Positions 52,614-60,751 of a stretch of 64,000 nucleotides of DNA are shown here, one piece after another. The position numbers and the translations under genes are program-made. A model generated the notes under the pieces. The model saw only the letters and a program-made list of their open reading frames with translations. It was not told the origin of the DNA and did no database searches. The stretch is from Paenibacillus barcinonensis (GTDB lineage Bacteria; Bacillota; Bacilli; Paenibacillales; Paenibacillaceae), in the NCBI RefSeq assembly GCF_003217495.1, contig NZ_QJSW01000021.1, forward strand, positions 27,967 through 91,966, written 5' to 3'. The first letter of the stretch is position 1; each line of letters opens with the position of its first letter.

Positions 52614-53597
52614 ATGAAACATTTAATCATCAATGCTGATGATTTCGGTCTGTCTCCGGGCGTGAACCAAGGGATTGTTGAGGCATACCAGGCTGGAGGA
52701 ATCAGCAGCACAACGTTAATGGTGAACATGCCCGGCTTCTCAGATGCCATAAGGCTGGCACGCCTGCATTCGGAACTTGGGGTGGGCCTGCATTTTAATC
52801 TGACCTACGGTCGACCTGTATCAGATGTGAGGCATGTTCCGTCTCTCGTTCAGAAGGACGGCTGTTTTCATCCGATTAGCGAGACGGGTAGCAGAGAACT
52901 GCGCGAGATTGAGATTGAATTGCTGGCTCAGTGGGAGCGATTCATTGCTTCAGGTCTGTACCCAACTCACCTTGACGCGCATCATCATTTGCATCAGGTT
53001 TTTCCCGACGTATACAAAGCTATGGCACAGTTAGCTATCAAAGAAAATATCCCGATGCGACGACTCCAGCAGCCACATCATTGGAGTGGAGATCCAGCCT
53101 TGCTGCCGACAACTGTGGATCAGGTTTTGCTGGACACCTATGAAGCGGAGAATGGGTTACAGAAGCTACTTGGTTATCTTCATAATCTGCCACAGGGTTC
53201 GACTGAAATCATGTGTCACCCCGGATATGTAGACGAGCCATTACAAGCGATGTCCAAATTAACCAGCCAACGGGAGTCCGAGTTGGCCGTATTTGGCAAT
53301 CTCGCAGTCAGCAGAACCATTCAGGCTCTTGGCATTCGCCTAATTCATTACGGGTTGCTCGAATCCGTCATGAACGAGCCTGTCCCTGCACAAACTGATG
53401 CCGTATCCGGTACGGGCATCGTGTCTCCCGTTGCACCCGTACAGTCCCTAAGGCCAACAAGAATCATAGCGAAACGGAACAGCCTCAGGAACCGCAAGCT
53501 CAAGCTCCGCTCGTTGCGAGGGGGAAAGAGGCGTCAGCGGGCATTACCACGAAAAAAGAGAAAAATCGCTATGAGGAAAAAGCAGAAATACAGGTGA
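52614..53597 (+). CDS. ChbG/YdjC-family carbohydrate deacetylase, frameshifted tail
   Basis: 327 aa as read. Residues 1-260 are a normal YdjC deacetylase: INADDFGLSPGVNQGI (metal Asp pair), GLHFNLTYG, THLDAHHHLHQ and EIMCHPGYVD hold the metal ligands. It removes acetyl groups from N-acetylated oligosaccharides such as diacetylchitobiose. From about residue 285 the frame becomes a run of Arg and Lys. One more C in the CCC near 53447 would give a balanced Glu/Gln-rich tail ending SSRGPYIYLKGYHPK with TAA at 53642-53644, so the tail appears frameshifted. Confidence 0.88.
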   Translation: MKHLIINADDFGLSPGVNQGIVEAYQAGGISSTTLMVNMPGFSDAIRLARLHSELGVGLHFNLTYGRPVSDVRHVPSLVQKDGCFHPISETGSRELREIEIELLAQWERFIASGLYPTHLDAHHHLHQVFPDVYKAMAQLAIKENIPMRRLQQPHHWSGDPALLPTTVDQVLLDTYEAENGLQKLLGYLHNLPQGSTEIMCHPGYVDEPLQAMSKLTSQRESELAVFGNLAVSRTIQALGIRLIHYGLLESVMNEPVPAQTDAVSGTGIVSPVAPVQSLRPTRIIAKRNSLRNRKLKLRSLRGGKRRQRALPRKKRKIAMRKKQKYR

Positions 53598-53644
53598 GCA
53601 GCCGCGGCCCTTACATCTATTTGAAGGGATACCACCCAAAATAA

Positions 53645-53687
53645 CAAAGGCAAACCCGCTCACCGAAGCAGATTTGCCTTTGTTTCT
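53645..53687 (+). terminator. Terminator
   Basis: CAAAGGCAAA/TTTGCCTTTG 10-bp stem with 18-base loop and TTTCTTC tail. It lies right after the shifted-frame stop of the deacetylase gene. Confidence 0.7.
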
Positions 53688-53717
53688 TCATATCTATAGG
53701 TCGAAATGCTGCTCTGC

Positions 53718-54719
53718 TTACACCAAGTCCTTCGGCGCAAGCTCAATGGCTGAGCGAATGGCAGCGAGCATGCTTTTATCATCGGCAATGTTTTTGCCTG
53801 CGATATCGAAGGCAGTACCGTGGTCAACGGATGTGCGGATGATGCCGCCTTTCAAGCCAACGGTGATGTTCACGCCTTCCTCGATACCCATCACCTTGAT
53901 TGGTGCATGGCCTTGGTCATGGTAGCAGGCAACGACGATATCAAAATCGCCGCGTCCAGCGCGGAAGAAGAGTGTGTCCGCCGGGAGTGGACCCACGACG
54001 TTAATGCCTTCCTGCTGCGCACGCTCAATGCCGGGCTGCAGCTTCTCTTCTTCTTCCCCGTTGCCGAACAAGCCGTTCTCTCCGGCATGGGGATTAATCC
54101 CGCATACCGCGACGCGTGGATTGTCAAAGCCTGCTTTTTTCAACGTATCATGAGCCAGCTTTACAACGGTATAGGTTCTTTCCGGGTTAATGCTCGCAAT
54201 GGCATCAATCAGACCCATGTGGGTCGTCAGGTGAATGACGCGCAGATTCGGCGTGGTCAGCATCATGGAGAAGTCCTCGGTGTCCGTCAGGTCTGCCAAA
54301 ATCTCCGTATGACCCGGATACAAATGGCCTCCCATATGCAGAGCTTCCTTGTTGAGTGGTGCGGTGCAGATCGAGTGAATCTGTTTCTTTTTCGCCAGAT
54401 CAATGGCTCTCGCAAGAAATTGGAAGGCCGCGTCGCCAGCAGCAGCAGATACTTTACCGTACTCCAGATCGGCAGACACCAGGTTCAGGTCGATGACGTC
54501 CACAGTGCCGAATGCATATTTCGCTTCCGAAGGCTCCTGGATTGCATGCACCTTCAACGTGGAACCGATAACGGGCAACACACGTTCCAATATTTTGGCG
54601 TCACCAATCACAAGCGGATTGCACTGATCGTACACCTCTCGATGTCCCAGTGCCTTCATAATAATCTCGGGTCCGATGCCTGCGGCATCCCCCATCGTAA
54701 TGCCTACTGTGGGTTTCAT
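53718..54719 (-). CDS. pdxA2: 4-phospho-D-threonate 3-dehydrogenase-type PdxA2
   Basis: 333-aa member of the PdxA family. Family motifs are GDAAGIGPEI near the N-terminus, TAPLNKEAL, PGHTEIL, metal-binding His in THMGL and CYHDQGHAPIK, and the C-terminal VDHGTAFDIAGK. True PdxA makes vitamin B6, but the gene's 4-base overlap (ATGA) with a DUF1537 kinase indicates the PdxA2 role: oxidising and decarboxylating 4-phospho-D-threonate (or D-erythronate) to dihydroxyacetone phosphate. The assignment rests on this pairing, which is the known catabolic arrangement. Confidence 0.88.
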   Translation of the reverse strand: MKPTVGITMGDAAGIGPEIIMKALGHREVYDQCNPLVIGDAKILERVLPVIGSTLKVHAIQEPSEAKYAFGTVDVIDLNLVSADLEYGKVSAAAGDAAFQFLARAIDLAKKKQIHSICTAPLNKEALHMGGHLYPGHTEILADLTDTEDFSMMLTTPNLRVIHLTTHMGLIDAIASINPERTYTVVKLAHDTLKKAGFDNPRVAVCGINPHAGENGLFGNGEEEEKLQPGIERAQQEGINVVGPLPADTLFFRAGRGDFDIVVACYHDQGHAPIKVMGIEEGVNITVGLKGGIIRTSVDHGTAFDIAGKNIADDKSMLAAIRSAIELAPKDLV

Positions 54720-56011
54720 GCGTGAACGCCTCCTTTTAATTTTTGAATCGCACGGATAAAGACATCCGGTTTGCCGAATCCGCCTGCTTTGGTAATTACA
54801 TATAAATCTTCAATGCCCATAAATCTGGAGATCGGCACGCCGATTTCAAGCTCGTCCAGTAGCTCGAAGCCGCTAATATTCCATTTCAGACAGATTTGCT
54901 TGGCGGTATCGCCACCTGTCATGGATACCCCCTTGAACAATCCTTCCTCCAGCAGTCGGGCACAGATTTCACCGATCGCGCGAACAATTTCGTTGCTCAC
55001 TTCGGTGTGGTTCAATCCCCGATTCTCACCCGTGGCCCGTGCCAGCTCAATATCAATGGATTCAGCGGTGGAGTAGAGTACAACATTTTGACCTTCCAGC
55101 GCTTTGGTTCTGACCTCGTCATAGACACGCTCCAATTCCTCTGCCCGGTCTGCATCTGCCGATACAGCCTTGAACGAGTGGAAGGATACCGAGGCGATCC
55201 GGGACTGACGCAGCAATTGATATAACTGCTCACGAGAGTTTTTGTTTACACTGCCGACGACAGTCAGGATCGGTCCTGAATTCGGCGGGATTGTTAGTGC
55301 TGCATACTTGGATTCGAGCTCATAGTGAGCTGGCAGATAATTCGCAATTCCTGCCGAGCCTGCCCAGGCAAACGTATACGGCATGTCTCGTGTCATCTGC
55401 AAAATCAGTTCCAAGTGTCGTTCCTCGGTGGAATCTACCAGCACATAAGGAATCTGGTTGTGTTTCATCTGGTTCAGTTTGGCTTGTACCTGCTCTGGCC
55501 CGGCTTCCAGATCTGCCACACTAATCTCCCCCACATTGTATTTTGTCTGCTGTCTGAGCAGTTCCGGCAGGTGGGAGGTGGTTACGGGTGTCTTGGGATC
55601 AAACGCAATCTCTGTCTCCGCAAGCGGTGCACCATTCAGGTAATGAATCCCGTCGAGAATGGTGCGATGATTTTTGGGATAACCCGGGGCAATCATCATA
55701 AAGTCAGGCTGTACAACATCATAAACTGCATCAATCTCGATGCCGATATTGCCGCGCATGGTGGAGTCCATTTTTTTGAAAAGTGTATCAAATCCGTTAT
55801 CCGTCAACAGCTTGGCTGCACGATATACGCGATCATAAGCTTCCTCCGCCGAGATGGAGCGGCTGTCTGTATCAAAAACAACGGTATCATAAGATGCCAG
55901 TGAGGCCTCGTCCATATTAAATAAAACACTTGTCTTCAAGCCGTGGCGGGCAAGCTGCACCCCGCTGTCATTGGCTCCGGTCAAATCATCTGCAATAATG
56001 GCCAGTTTCAT
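54716..56011 (-). CDS. Four-carbon acid sugar kinase (DUF1537, DtnK type)
   Basis: 431-aa kinase. N-terminal domain IADDLTGANDSGVQLARHG binds the acid sugar (DDLTGAND), with KKMDSTMRGNIG and PGYPKNHR; the C-terminal nucleotide domain has VGSVNKNSREQ and MTGGDTAKQI. DUF1537 enzymes phosphorylate D-threonate, L-threonate, D-erythronate or related acids. With PdxA2 the likely substrate is D-threonate or D-erythronate. AAGGAGGGGG precedes the ATG. Confidence 0.9.
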   Translation of the reverse strand: MKLAIIADDLTGANDSGVQLARHGLKTSVLFNMDEASLASYDTVVFDTDSRSISAEEAYDRVYRAAKLLTDNGFDTLFKKMDSTMRGNIGIEIDAVYDVVQPDFMMIAPGYPKNHRTILDGIHYLNGAPLAETEIAFDPKTPVTTSHLPELLRQQTKYNVGEISVADLEAGPEQVQAKLNQMKHNQIPYVLVDSTEERHLELILQMTRDMPYTFAWAGSAGIANYLPAHYELESKYAALTIPPNSGPILTVVGSVNKNSREQLYQLLRQSRIASVSFHSFKAVSADADRAEELERVYDEVRTKALEGQNVVLYSTAESIDIELARATGENRGLNHTEVSNEIVRAIGEICARLLEEGLFKGVSMTGGDTAKQICLKWNISGFELLDELEIGVPISRFMGIEDLYVITKAGGFGKPDVFIRAIQKLKGGVHA

Positions 56012-56120
56012 GCAGTTATCCCCCTCCTTATTATTTCATTTGTTACGTTACCTCTATAAATTGAATCAAAGGTGTTTACACGGATCACTTCGCTTTTCCG
56101 GGTTTTTCTGTCCTCTCCGT

Positions 56121-56159
56121 TATGGTGAAAATAAATAGTCCAACTTTTATGGTGAAAAT
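56121..56159. repeat. Direct repeat upstream of the kinase gene
   Basis: TATGGTGAAAAT occurs at 56121-56132 and 56148-56159 in the 183-base gap between permease and kinase genes, with 27 bases between repeat starts. Possible regulator site. Confidence 0.35.
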
Positions 56160-56194
56160 TCCAAAAATGAAATTACTCAGTCTCACGTCTACGT

Positions 56195-57181
56195 TTATGT
56201 GGTCGGTCGTTCATTATATTTGGCGACACCGCCTGATTTCTCCAGTCGTTTAGAGAGGAAGCCAATAAAGATCGGCAACAGAATCGCCGTAGTCACAACA
56301 CTTGCTGCGATTTGTACTGTAGCAATCTCCGCAATGGGACCAAAAGAAGCGTTAGCAGCCACAATCGCGGCTGGTGTACCCACCGCATTACCCGCTGTGG
56401 AGCCTTCGGAAGCTCCGACAATTGGATTCCAGCCGATGGCTTTGAAGAGCAGGTATCCAACACCACCCGTCAGAAGCACGGTCAGTACACCAAGCAGTAT
56501 TCCACCGAGTCCACCTTGAACAATGGAGGAGAAGTTAATCCCCATACCGAGCGCAAAGGCAAAGAACGGAACAAGCTTGTCACTGCCCTTTTGCAGCCAC
56601 TCGGCCATATTACGATCCAGATTACCAATAATGACACCAACAATCAGCGGAAGCAATACCGCAACAAAGGACATCGGAGAGAACATGCCGTTTGCGAAGC
56701 CCATGGCACCAAAGATCGAGAGCGCTACCATTGTGAGAAACGGCCCGTCACTGAGTGCAAGGAAGGGATAGGCGGCTTTGTCATCTTCTTTGCCGTATTG
56801 ACCCGCGAGGGCAATGTACAGACCGCCGTTGGAGTTGGTCATGGCTGCGATAATTGCCAGCGGGGCAAGACCTAGAAACAAGCCGCTCGAGTCGGCAAAT
56901 AAAATCGCGATAAAACCAAGGCCTGCACCGATGGCCCATTTGAACGTAAGCAGGGTCAAGCCCTTGCCGACAGAGGAGCCGGCTGTTTTGAACGTAATCT
57001 GTGTACCCGCGATCAACAGGAATAGTGCAATGAGTGTGCTGGCGCTATTCACAAAGAGTGCCTCTGTAAAACCGCCGATGCGCAGAGCATTCGGGAAAAA
57101 TGTATTGATCGTTGCACCAAGCAACAGGGGAACAACCATCATACCGCCAGGGATGCGATCAAGAGTAGCTTTAATGTTCAT
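56195..57181 (-). CDS. kdgT: 2-keto-3-deoxygluconate permease family (KdgT)
   Basis: 328-aa polytopic membrane protein of the KdgT family, about ten helices. It starts with RIPGGMMVVPLLLGATINT and has ITFKTAGSSVGKG, MTNSNGGLYIALAGQYG and the substrate-region STAGNAVGTPAAI. Classical KdgT imports 2-keto-3-deoxygluconate with protons. Placed ahead of the DUF1537 kinase and PdxA2 it more likely imports the four-carbon acid sugar, which is an inference from context. AAGGAGC precedes the ATG. Confidence 0.87.
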   Translation of the reverse strand: MNIKATLDRIPGGMMVVPLLLGATINTFFPNALRIGGFTEALFVNSASTLIALFLLIAGTQITFKTAGSSVGKGLTLLTFKWAIGAGLGFIAILFADSSGLFLGLAPLAIIAAMTNSNGGLYIALAGQYGKEDDKAAYPFLALSDGPFLTMVALSIFGAMGFANGMFSPMSFVAVLLPLIVGVIIGNLDRNMAEWLQKGSDKLVPFFAFALGMGINFSSIVQGGLGGILLGVLTVLLTGGVGYLLFKAIGWNPIVGASEGSTAGNAVGTPAAIVAANASFGPIAEIATVQIAASVVTTAILLPIFIGFLSKRLEKSGGVAKYNERPTT

Positions 57182-57210
57182 AGTCGTAGCTCCTTATGAA
57201 GTAATCGTTT

Positions 57211-57226
57211 TCTTGAAGCGCTTGCA
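57211..57226 (-). promoter_or_regulatory. Weak cre-like palindrome before kdgT
   Basis: TTGAAGCGCTTGCA contains the AAGCGCTT core of cre sites but departs from the consensus at three positions. It sits 30-45 bases upstream of the start codon. Confidence 0.25.
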
Positions 57227-57414
57227 GGCATTATGTTATCGCATGTTGTTTAATTTAGCAACAATAAATTATTGTAAATTTAAAACATTATCTAAATTGT
57301 TTAAAAATGCAACACATTATCTGTGTAAGATTTCTAGATGAGAGGCGAGAAGAGTTGTCATCCGAAAATTCAAAAGTCCATCACGAATGCACGATCCCCA
57401 AATATGAAAAAAGA

Positions 57415-57457
57415 CCATAAAAAAGACGTAAACTTAAAGTTAATCTTTAAGTTTACG
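57415..57457 (-). terminator. Terminator overlapping the end of the regulator gene
   Basis: CGTAAACTTAAAG/CTTTAAGTTTACG 13-bp stem. The stop codon TAA lies in the loop and the last sense codons form one arm; on the minus strand TCTTTTTTAT follows. Confidence 0.85.
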
Positions 57458-59128
57458 CCATAATGTGGCCCGATTAATCCCCAGACGCTCAGCGGCTTTA
57501 GATTGATTGTTATGTTCCTCTTGCAGCACGAGCTGAATGATTTCTTTTTCGATCTCTTTCAGCGTGCCATCCAGCTTCATCGCACCCGCACTGACCGCAG
57601 ACTGTTGATTCAGCAGACGAGTTAAGGTTTCGCTTGTAATGACATAATCCGGTTCGTTCAGCGCGGCTTGTTTGATCAGATGTTTCAGCTGATTGACGTT
57701 CATATGTGCAGCCTGATCACGGATCAACTGAAGCGCATCCTCCTTGATTCGTACAGCTGTCGTGCCGTATTGGTGATAATACCCGGTCAGGAAATGCTGC
57801 ATCAAGGGCTCAAGATCCTCGGCCCGGTCAGCAAGTCCTGGCATGATGAGCATGTTTAGCTCTAACTTGAGCGTCCAGTTCGGATCAGGAGTGTGCTCAC
57901 TGAGAATAAACAGACCGATGCTATTCTGTAGACACGTCTGGATGAAGGTCAGCAGCTCGGGATCATGCAGACGTGACTCGATCTGATTTAACTCCACCGT
58001 TTTCACCTTGGACAGAGGGATTTTGTGCAAATGGCCTGAAGGGACTTGAGATAGATCAATCTGTAGCAGAAGTCCGCCGCCAGAGTGCATCTGATGCATA
58101 TGCTTGACCAGAAAGGATTTACCCGAATCGGCTTCACCCAATAGGTATATCGGTTCGCGATGTGTATATAGTGCGTGAATGTTCTTGACTATCGCCTGCA
58201 TGGCAGGTGATTCGGCAACGATGGGTTCCATCGAGGAATCGGTAAAGGTGGTGATGCCAAATTGTGCAAAGGCGTAAGGCTCTCCCTTTTCCAGCAGGTA
58301 CACCTTGTAGCTCTTGTTATCCAGCGTAGTTTCGTAAGCGTGAACGGTCAATTGATAATCATCCACCATAAACACATTCTGAATTCTGGACTTGTGAAAC
58401 TCCAGGCTTGTATTGATCAGATACAGATGATTCTCGGTGAGCGGATTGCGGTCAAAATCGGTCAGGTTCTCCAGCACCACTTCATTCTGTTCACCCATAA
58501 TGAGCAGGTTTGGATGCTCTTGGGTAACGAGTTTATTCAGAATGACGGATACCGTCTGATTTTTGCTCAAATACCGGTAGACCAGCTGTGCATCCTCCAT
58601 AGCTCTGAGAATGGATTCTGTACCCGATTGGATCAATAAACCTTCCAGACCGTAGGCCTTTGCCGTACTCACGGTGATGACGTCACCCACAATCTGCTGA
58701 TAGCCGGACGCCTTCAGCTCCAGCAGCAGCCGGGCAACCTCCTCCGAGCTGTGGATGGTATACACTTTGAGCGGCAGGTCCATCAGGTCGATAATAGACT
58801 GTGCGCCCGATGTAATATTGGAGAAACCCACGATCGCGGTATGTCCGTTGAACTGACTTGCGAGTGTGAGGGAACGGATCATATCATAGCCGGACAGCTG
58901 CACATCAATGACCGGTACGGTCACCGCCTGTTTAATAAGTTGCGCGGTTCCGCCGCGGCTGATAATAATCTCGGCACCATTTTTTTCGGCCTGAATGGCC
59001 AGCTCTACCCCCTTTGCCAAGTCACCCACATCGGTTTGAATGGCTAACTGAGGATAGCGGGGAATACAGTCTTGTATAATAGGAATCATCGACTCGTAAG
59101 GAGCAATGAAGTGAACTCGTGTACGCAT
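57440..59128 (-). CDS. PrpR-type regulator with degenerate AAA+ domain
   Basis: 562 aa. N-terminal PrpR sensor domain (residues 1-190: IISRGGTAQLIKQAVTVPVIDVQLSGYD in part, VIDV and TAKAYGL), a PAS-like linker, a central AAA+ remnant with Walker A GEADSGKS but no Walker B and no GAFTGA loop, and a C-terminal Fis-type helix-turn-helix (NQSKAAERLGINRATLWRKLK). Without GAFTGA it cannot activate sigma-54 polymerase in the usual way, so it probably works with SigA. ATG 59128 follows GGCAGGA; the frame extends to 59269 without conservation. It likely controls kdgT-dtnK-pdxA2. Confidence 0.85.
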   Translation of the reverse strand: MRTRVHFIAPYESMIPIIQDCIPRYPQLAIQTDVGDLAKGVELAIQAEKNGAEIIISRGGTAQLIKQAVTVPVIDVQLSGYDMIRSLTLASQFNGHTAIVGFSNITSGAQSIIDLMDLPLKVYTIHSSEEVARLLLELKASGYQQIVGDVITVSTAKAYGLEGLLIQSGTESILRAMEDAQLVYRYLSKNQTVSVILNKLVTQEHPNLLIMGEQNEVVLENLTDFDRNPLTENHLYLINTSLEFHKSRIQNVFMVDDYQLTVHAYETTLDNKSYKVYLLEKGEPYAFAQFGITTFTDSSMEPIVAESPAMQAIVKNIHALYTHREPIYLLGEADSGKSFLVKHMHQMHSGGGLLLQIDLSQVPSGHLHKIPLSKVKTVELNQIESRLHDPELLTFIQTCLQNSIGLFILSEHTPDPNWTLKLELNMLIMPGLADRAEDLEPLMQHFLTGYYHQYGTTAVRIKEDALQLIRDQAAHMNVNQLKHLIKQAALNEPDYVITSETLTRLLNQQSAVSAGAMKLDGTLKEIEKEIIQLVLQEEHNNQSKAAERLGINRATLWRKLKD

Positions 59129-59340
59129 AGTTTTCCTGCCTTTTATAGATTCATTGATCCCTTTATTATAGCTAACTTGAAGAAGAAAGGCATCCTTGGA
59201 GCGATGTGATGAACTGCACTGAAGGGAGGGGAGATCTTTTTCAAAATTAAAGCATTCGGAAGGAGTCATGTTCGAGTGATTGCGCTAAAGTCGAGTTTGA
59301 AGACGCAAGAGAATGAATAAAGAGAAGGGGTGGGGGAGAT

Positions 59341-59559
59341 ATGCCGAATATTCATAAAGCAGCTGATCCTGATCAGATTATCCAGAGTGTGGTGGAGCGT
59401 TTCCCGTGCAGAGTGCTGTGGAGTGAAGGACGTCCATGTCTGGAATATCAGCAGGAGGAGGATGTGGCGGTGATCACTGAATATGTTCGGACGACATATG
59501 GGGTGGAGCTGCTGGATGTATTTTTCACAGCGGTGGAGCGTTTGCCCGAGGAGACATAG
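59341..59559 (+). CDS. Hypothetical protein, 72 aa
   Basis: Small soluble protein with helix-strand alternation (DQIIQSVVERFPCRVLW, CLEYQQEED, VAVITEYVRTTYGVELLDVFF in part). GAAGGGGTGGGGGAG precedes the ATG. Family not recognised. It stands alone on the plus strand between the divergent regulator and pspA. Confidence 0.6.
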   Translation: MPNIHKAADPDQIIQSVVERFPCRVLWSEGRPCLEYQQEEDVAVITEYVRTTYGVELLDVFFTAVERLPEET

Positions 59560-59636
59560 CCTTAGTCGTAGAGTGCGTGGTAGGGGAACATTCTGTTCGA
59601 AAATGGGACAACGACGATGTGTAATCGTATGAAAAA

Positions 59637-59663
59637 TGAAACGTATGCCTTCCTATTCATGTA
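59637..59663 (+). promoter_or_regulatory. ECF (SigW-like) promoter candidate for pspA
   Basis: TGAAAC (59637-59642), 17 bases, TGTA (59660-59663). The SigW consensus is TGAAAC-N16-CGTA, and B. subtilis pspA is SigW-dependent. TATTATAGTATACAT after it could also act as a SigA -10. Confidence 0.5.
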
Positions 59664-59704
59664 TTATAGTATACATATGAACACACCCGAAGGAGGAACG
59701 AGTA

Positions 59705-60412
59705 ATGGGAATCTTATCGAGGTTTAGAGACGTGATGAAAGCAAACGTGAACCACATGCTTAGCCGGGCCGAGGACCCGGAGAAGACCGTGAATGAGGTT
59801 ATGCGCAGTCTGAGCAGTGACTTGGGACAGGTGAAGGCAGAGACGGCGGCGGTGCTGTCGGATGAAAATCGGGCAAAGCGGGCACTGGATGAGTGCCAGG
59901 CTGAGGTGAACAAGCTGCAGCGTTATGCGGAGAAATCCGCCGAGTCGGGTGATGTAGACAAGGCACGCAGTTTTCTGGAGAAAAAGGTGAAGCTGGCGGA
60001 TAAACGCAACGAGCTGCAGGCCGCCTACGACCGGGCATCGGCTAAAGCACAGATGATGAAACATATGAACGACAAGCTCGTTGCCGATCTGGAAAAGCTG
60101 GAATCGAGACATGCCGAGCTGAAAGGTCGAATGGCAGATGCCAAGGCACAGCAGCAGTTAAATGAACGGAATGTGTCTGCGAGCCGTGCAGAATCCGCGT
60201 TTAAAGCGATGGAGGATCAAGCGAATCAGGCTCTGAATGAAGCGGAAGCATTGGCTGAGCTTCGCGCGGGCACGCAGGAGGACGATCTCGACGAGCTTAT
60301 TGCACAGCTGGAGCGGGATATGAACGCAGATTCGGGTAATAAGCAGAGTGAGCAACGGACTCCGAGCGCAGACGAGGAGCTGGCAGCGATTCAGGAGAAG
60401 CTGCAAAAGTAA
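59705..60412 (+). CDS. pspA: Phage shock protein A (PspA/IM30)
   Basis: 235-aa ESCRT-III-like membrane-protecting protein. Amphipathic N-terminal helix (MGILSRFRDVMKANVNHMLS), then nearly continuous coiled coil from about residue 25 to 180, and a short acidic C-terminal part. AGGAGG precedes the ATG. It binds the membrane when the envelope is damaged. First of a group matching B. subtilis pspA-ydjG-ydjH-ydjI, although here a 340-base gap with the dispersed element separates it from ydjG. Confidence 0.95.
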   Translation: MGILSRFRDVMKANVNHMLSRAEDPEKTVNEVMRSLSSDLGQVKAETAAVLSDENRAKRALDECQAEVNKLQRYAEKSAESGDVDKARSFLEKKVKLADKRNELQAAYDRASAKAQMMKHMNDKLVADLEKLESRHAELKGRMADAKAQQQLNERNVSASRAESAFKAMEDQANQALNEAEALAELRAGTQEDDLDELIAQLERDMNADSGNKQSEQRTPSADEELAAIQEKLQK

Positions 60413-60490
60413 GGTGGGAAAAGTATATTTCGAAAATAAAATCTTGGGATGCTTCCGAGTATCGCTATTTCATAAAGATTGAATCGTTTA

Positions 60491-60682
60491 TTTACACAAA
60501 AACGGAGAGGACAGAAAAAACCTGAAAAAGCGAAGCGGTCGCCTGAAAGCTTTCTGTAAGAAAGCTGCATCGGAAGCATACGCTGTCCACCGGATTTTCC
60601 CTTTGAGAAAAGGGAATCAAAAAAATCTGGGGATAACAGTGATTGGAAGGTTATTCTGTCATCGGAGTGATCGGTGTAAACA
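60491..60682 (+). repeat. Dispersed structured intergenic element, copy C with extra hairpin
   Basis: TTTACAC (60491-60497)/GTGTAAA (60676-60682) ends; closing stem GACAGAA (60510-60516)/TTCTGTC (60656-60662); hairpin GGATTTT with CCCTTT/AAAGGG. The core is nearly identical to copy B. An additional segment of about 45 bases carries AGCTTTCT-GTA-AGAAAGCT (60548-60566). It lies between pspA and ydjG. Confidence 0.75.
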
Positions 60683-60751
60683 TAGTTTTATTTTTATAGT
60701 GTAGTGATACACCTTATGAATTAACACCAAGTTTGACATGGAGGTGAGCAG

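Noticed and set aside
57182..57439. Sigma-54 promoter before kdgT
   Set aside because: I looked for GG-N10-GC in the spacer because the regulator is PrpR-like and found no convincing element; the regulator also lacks GAFTGA.
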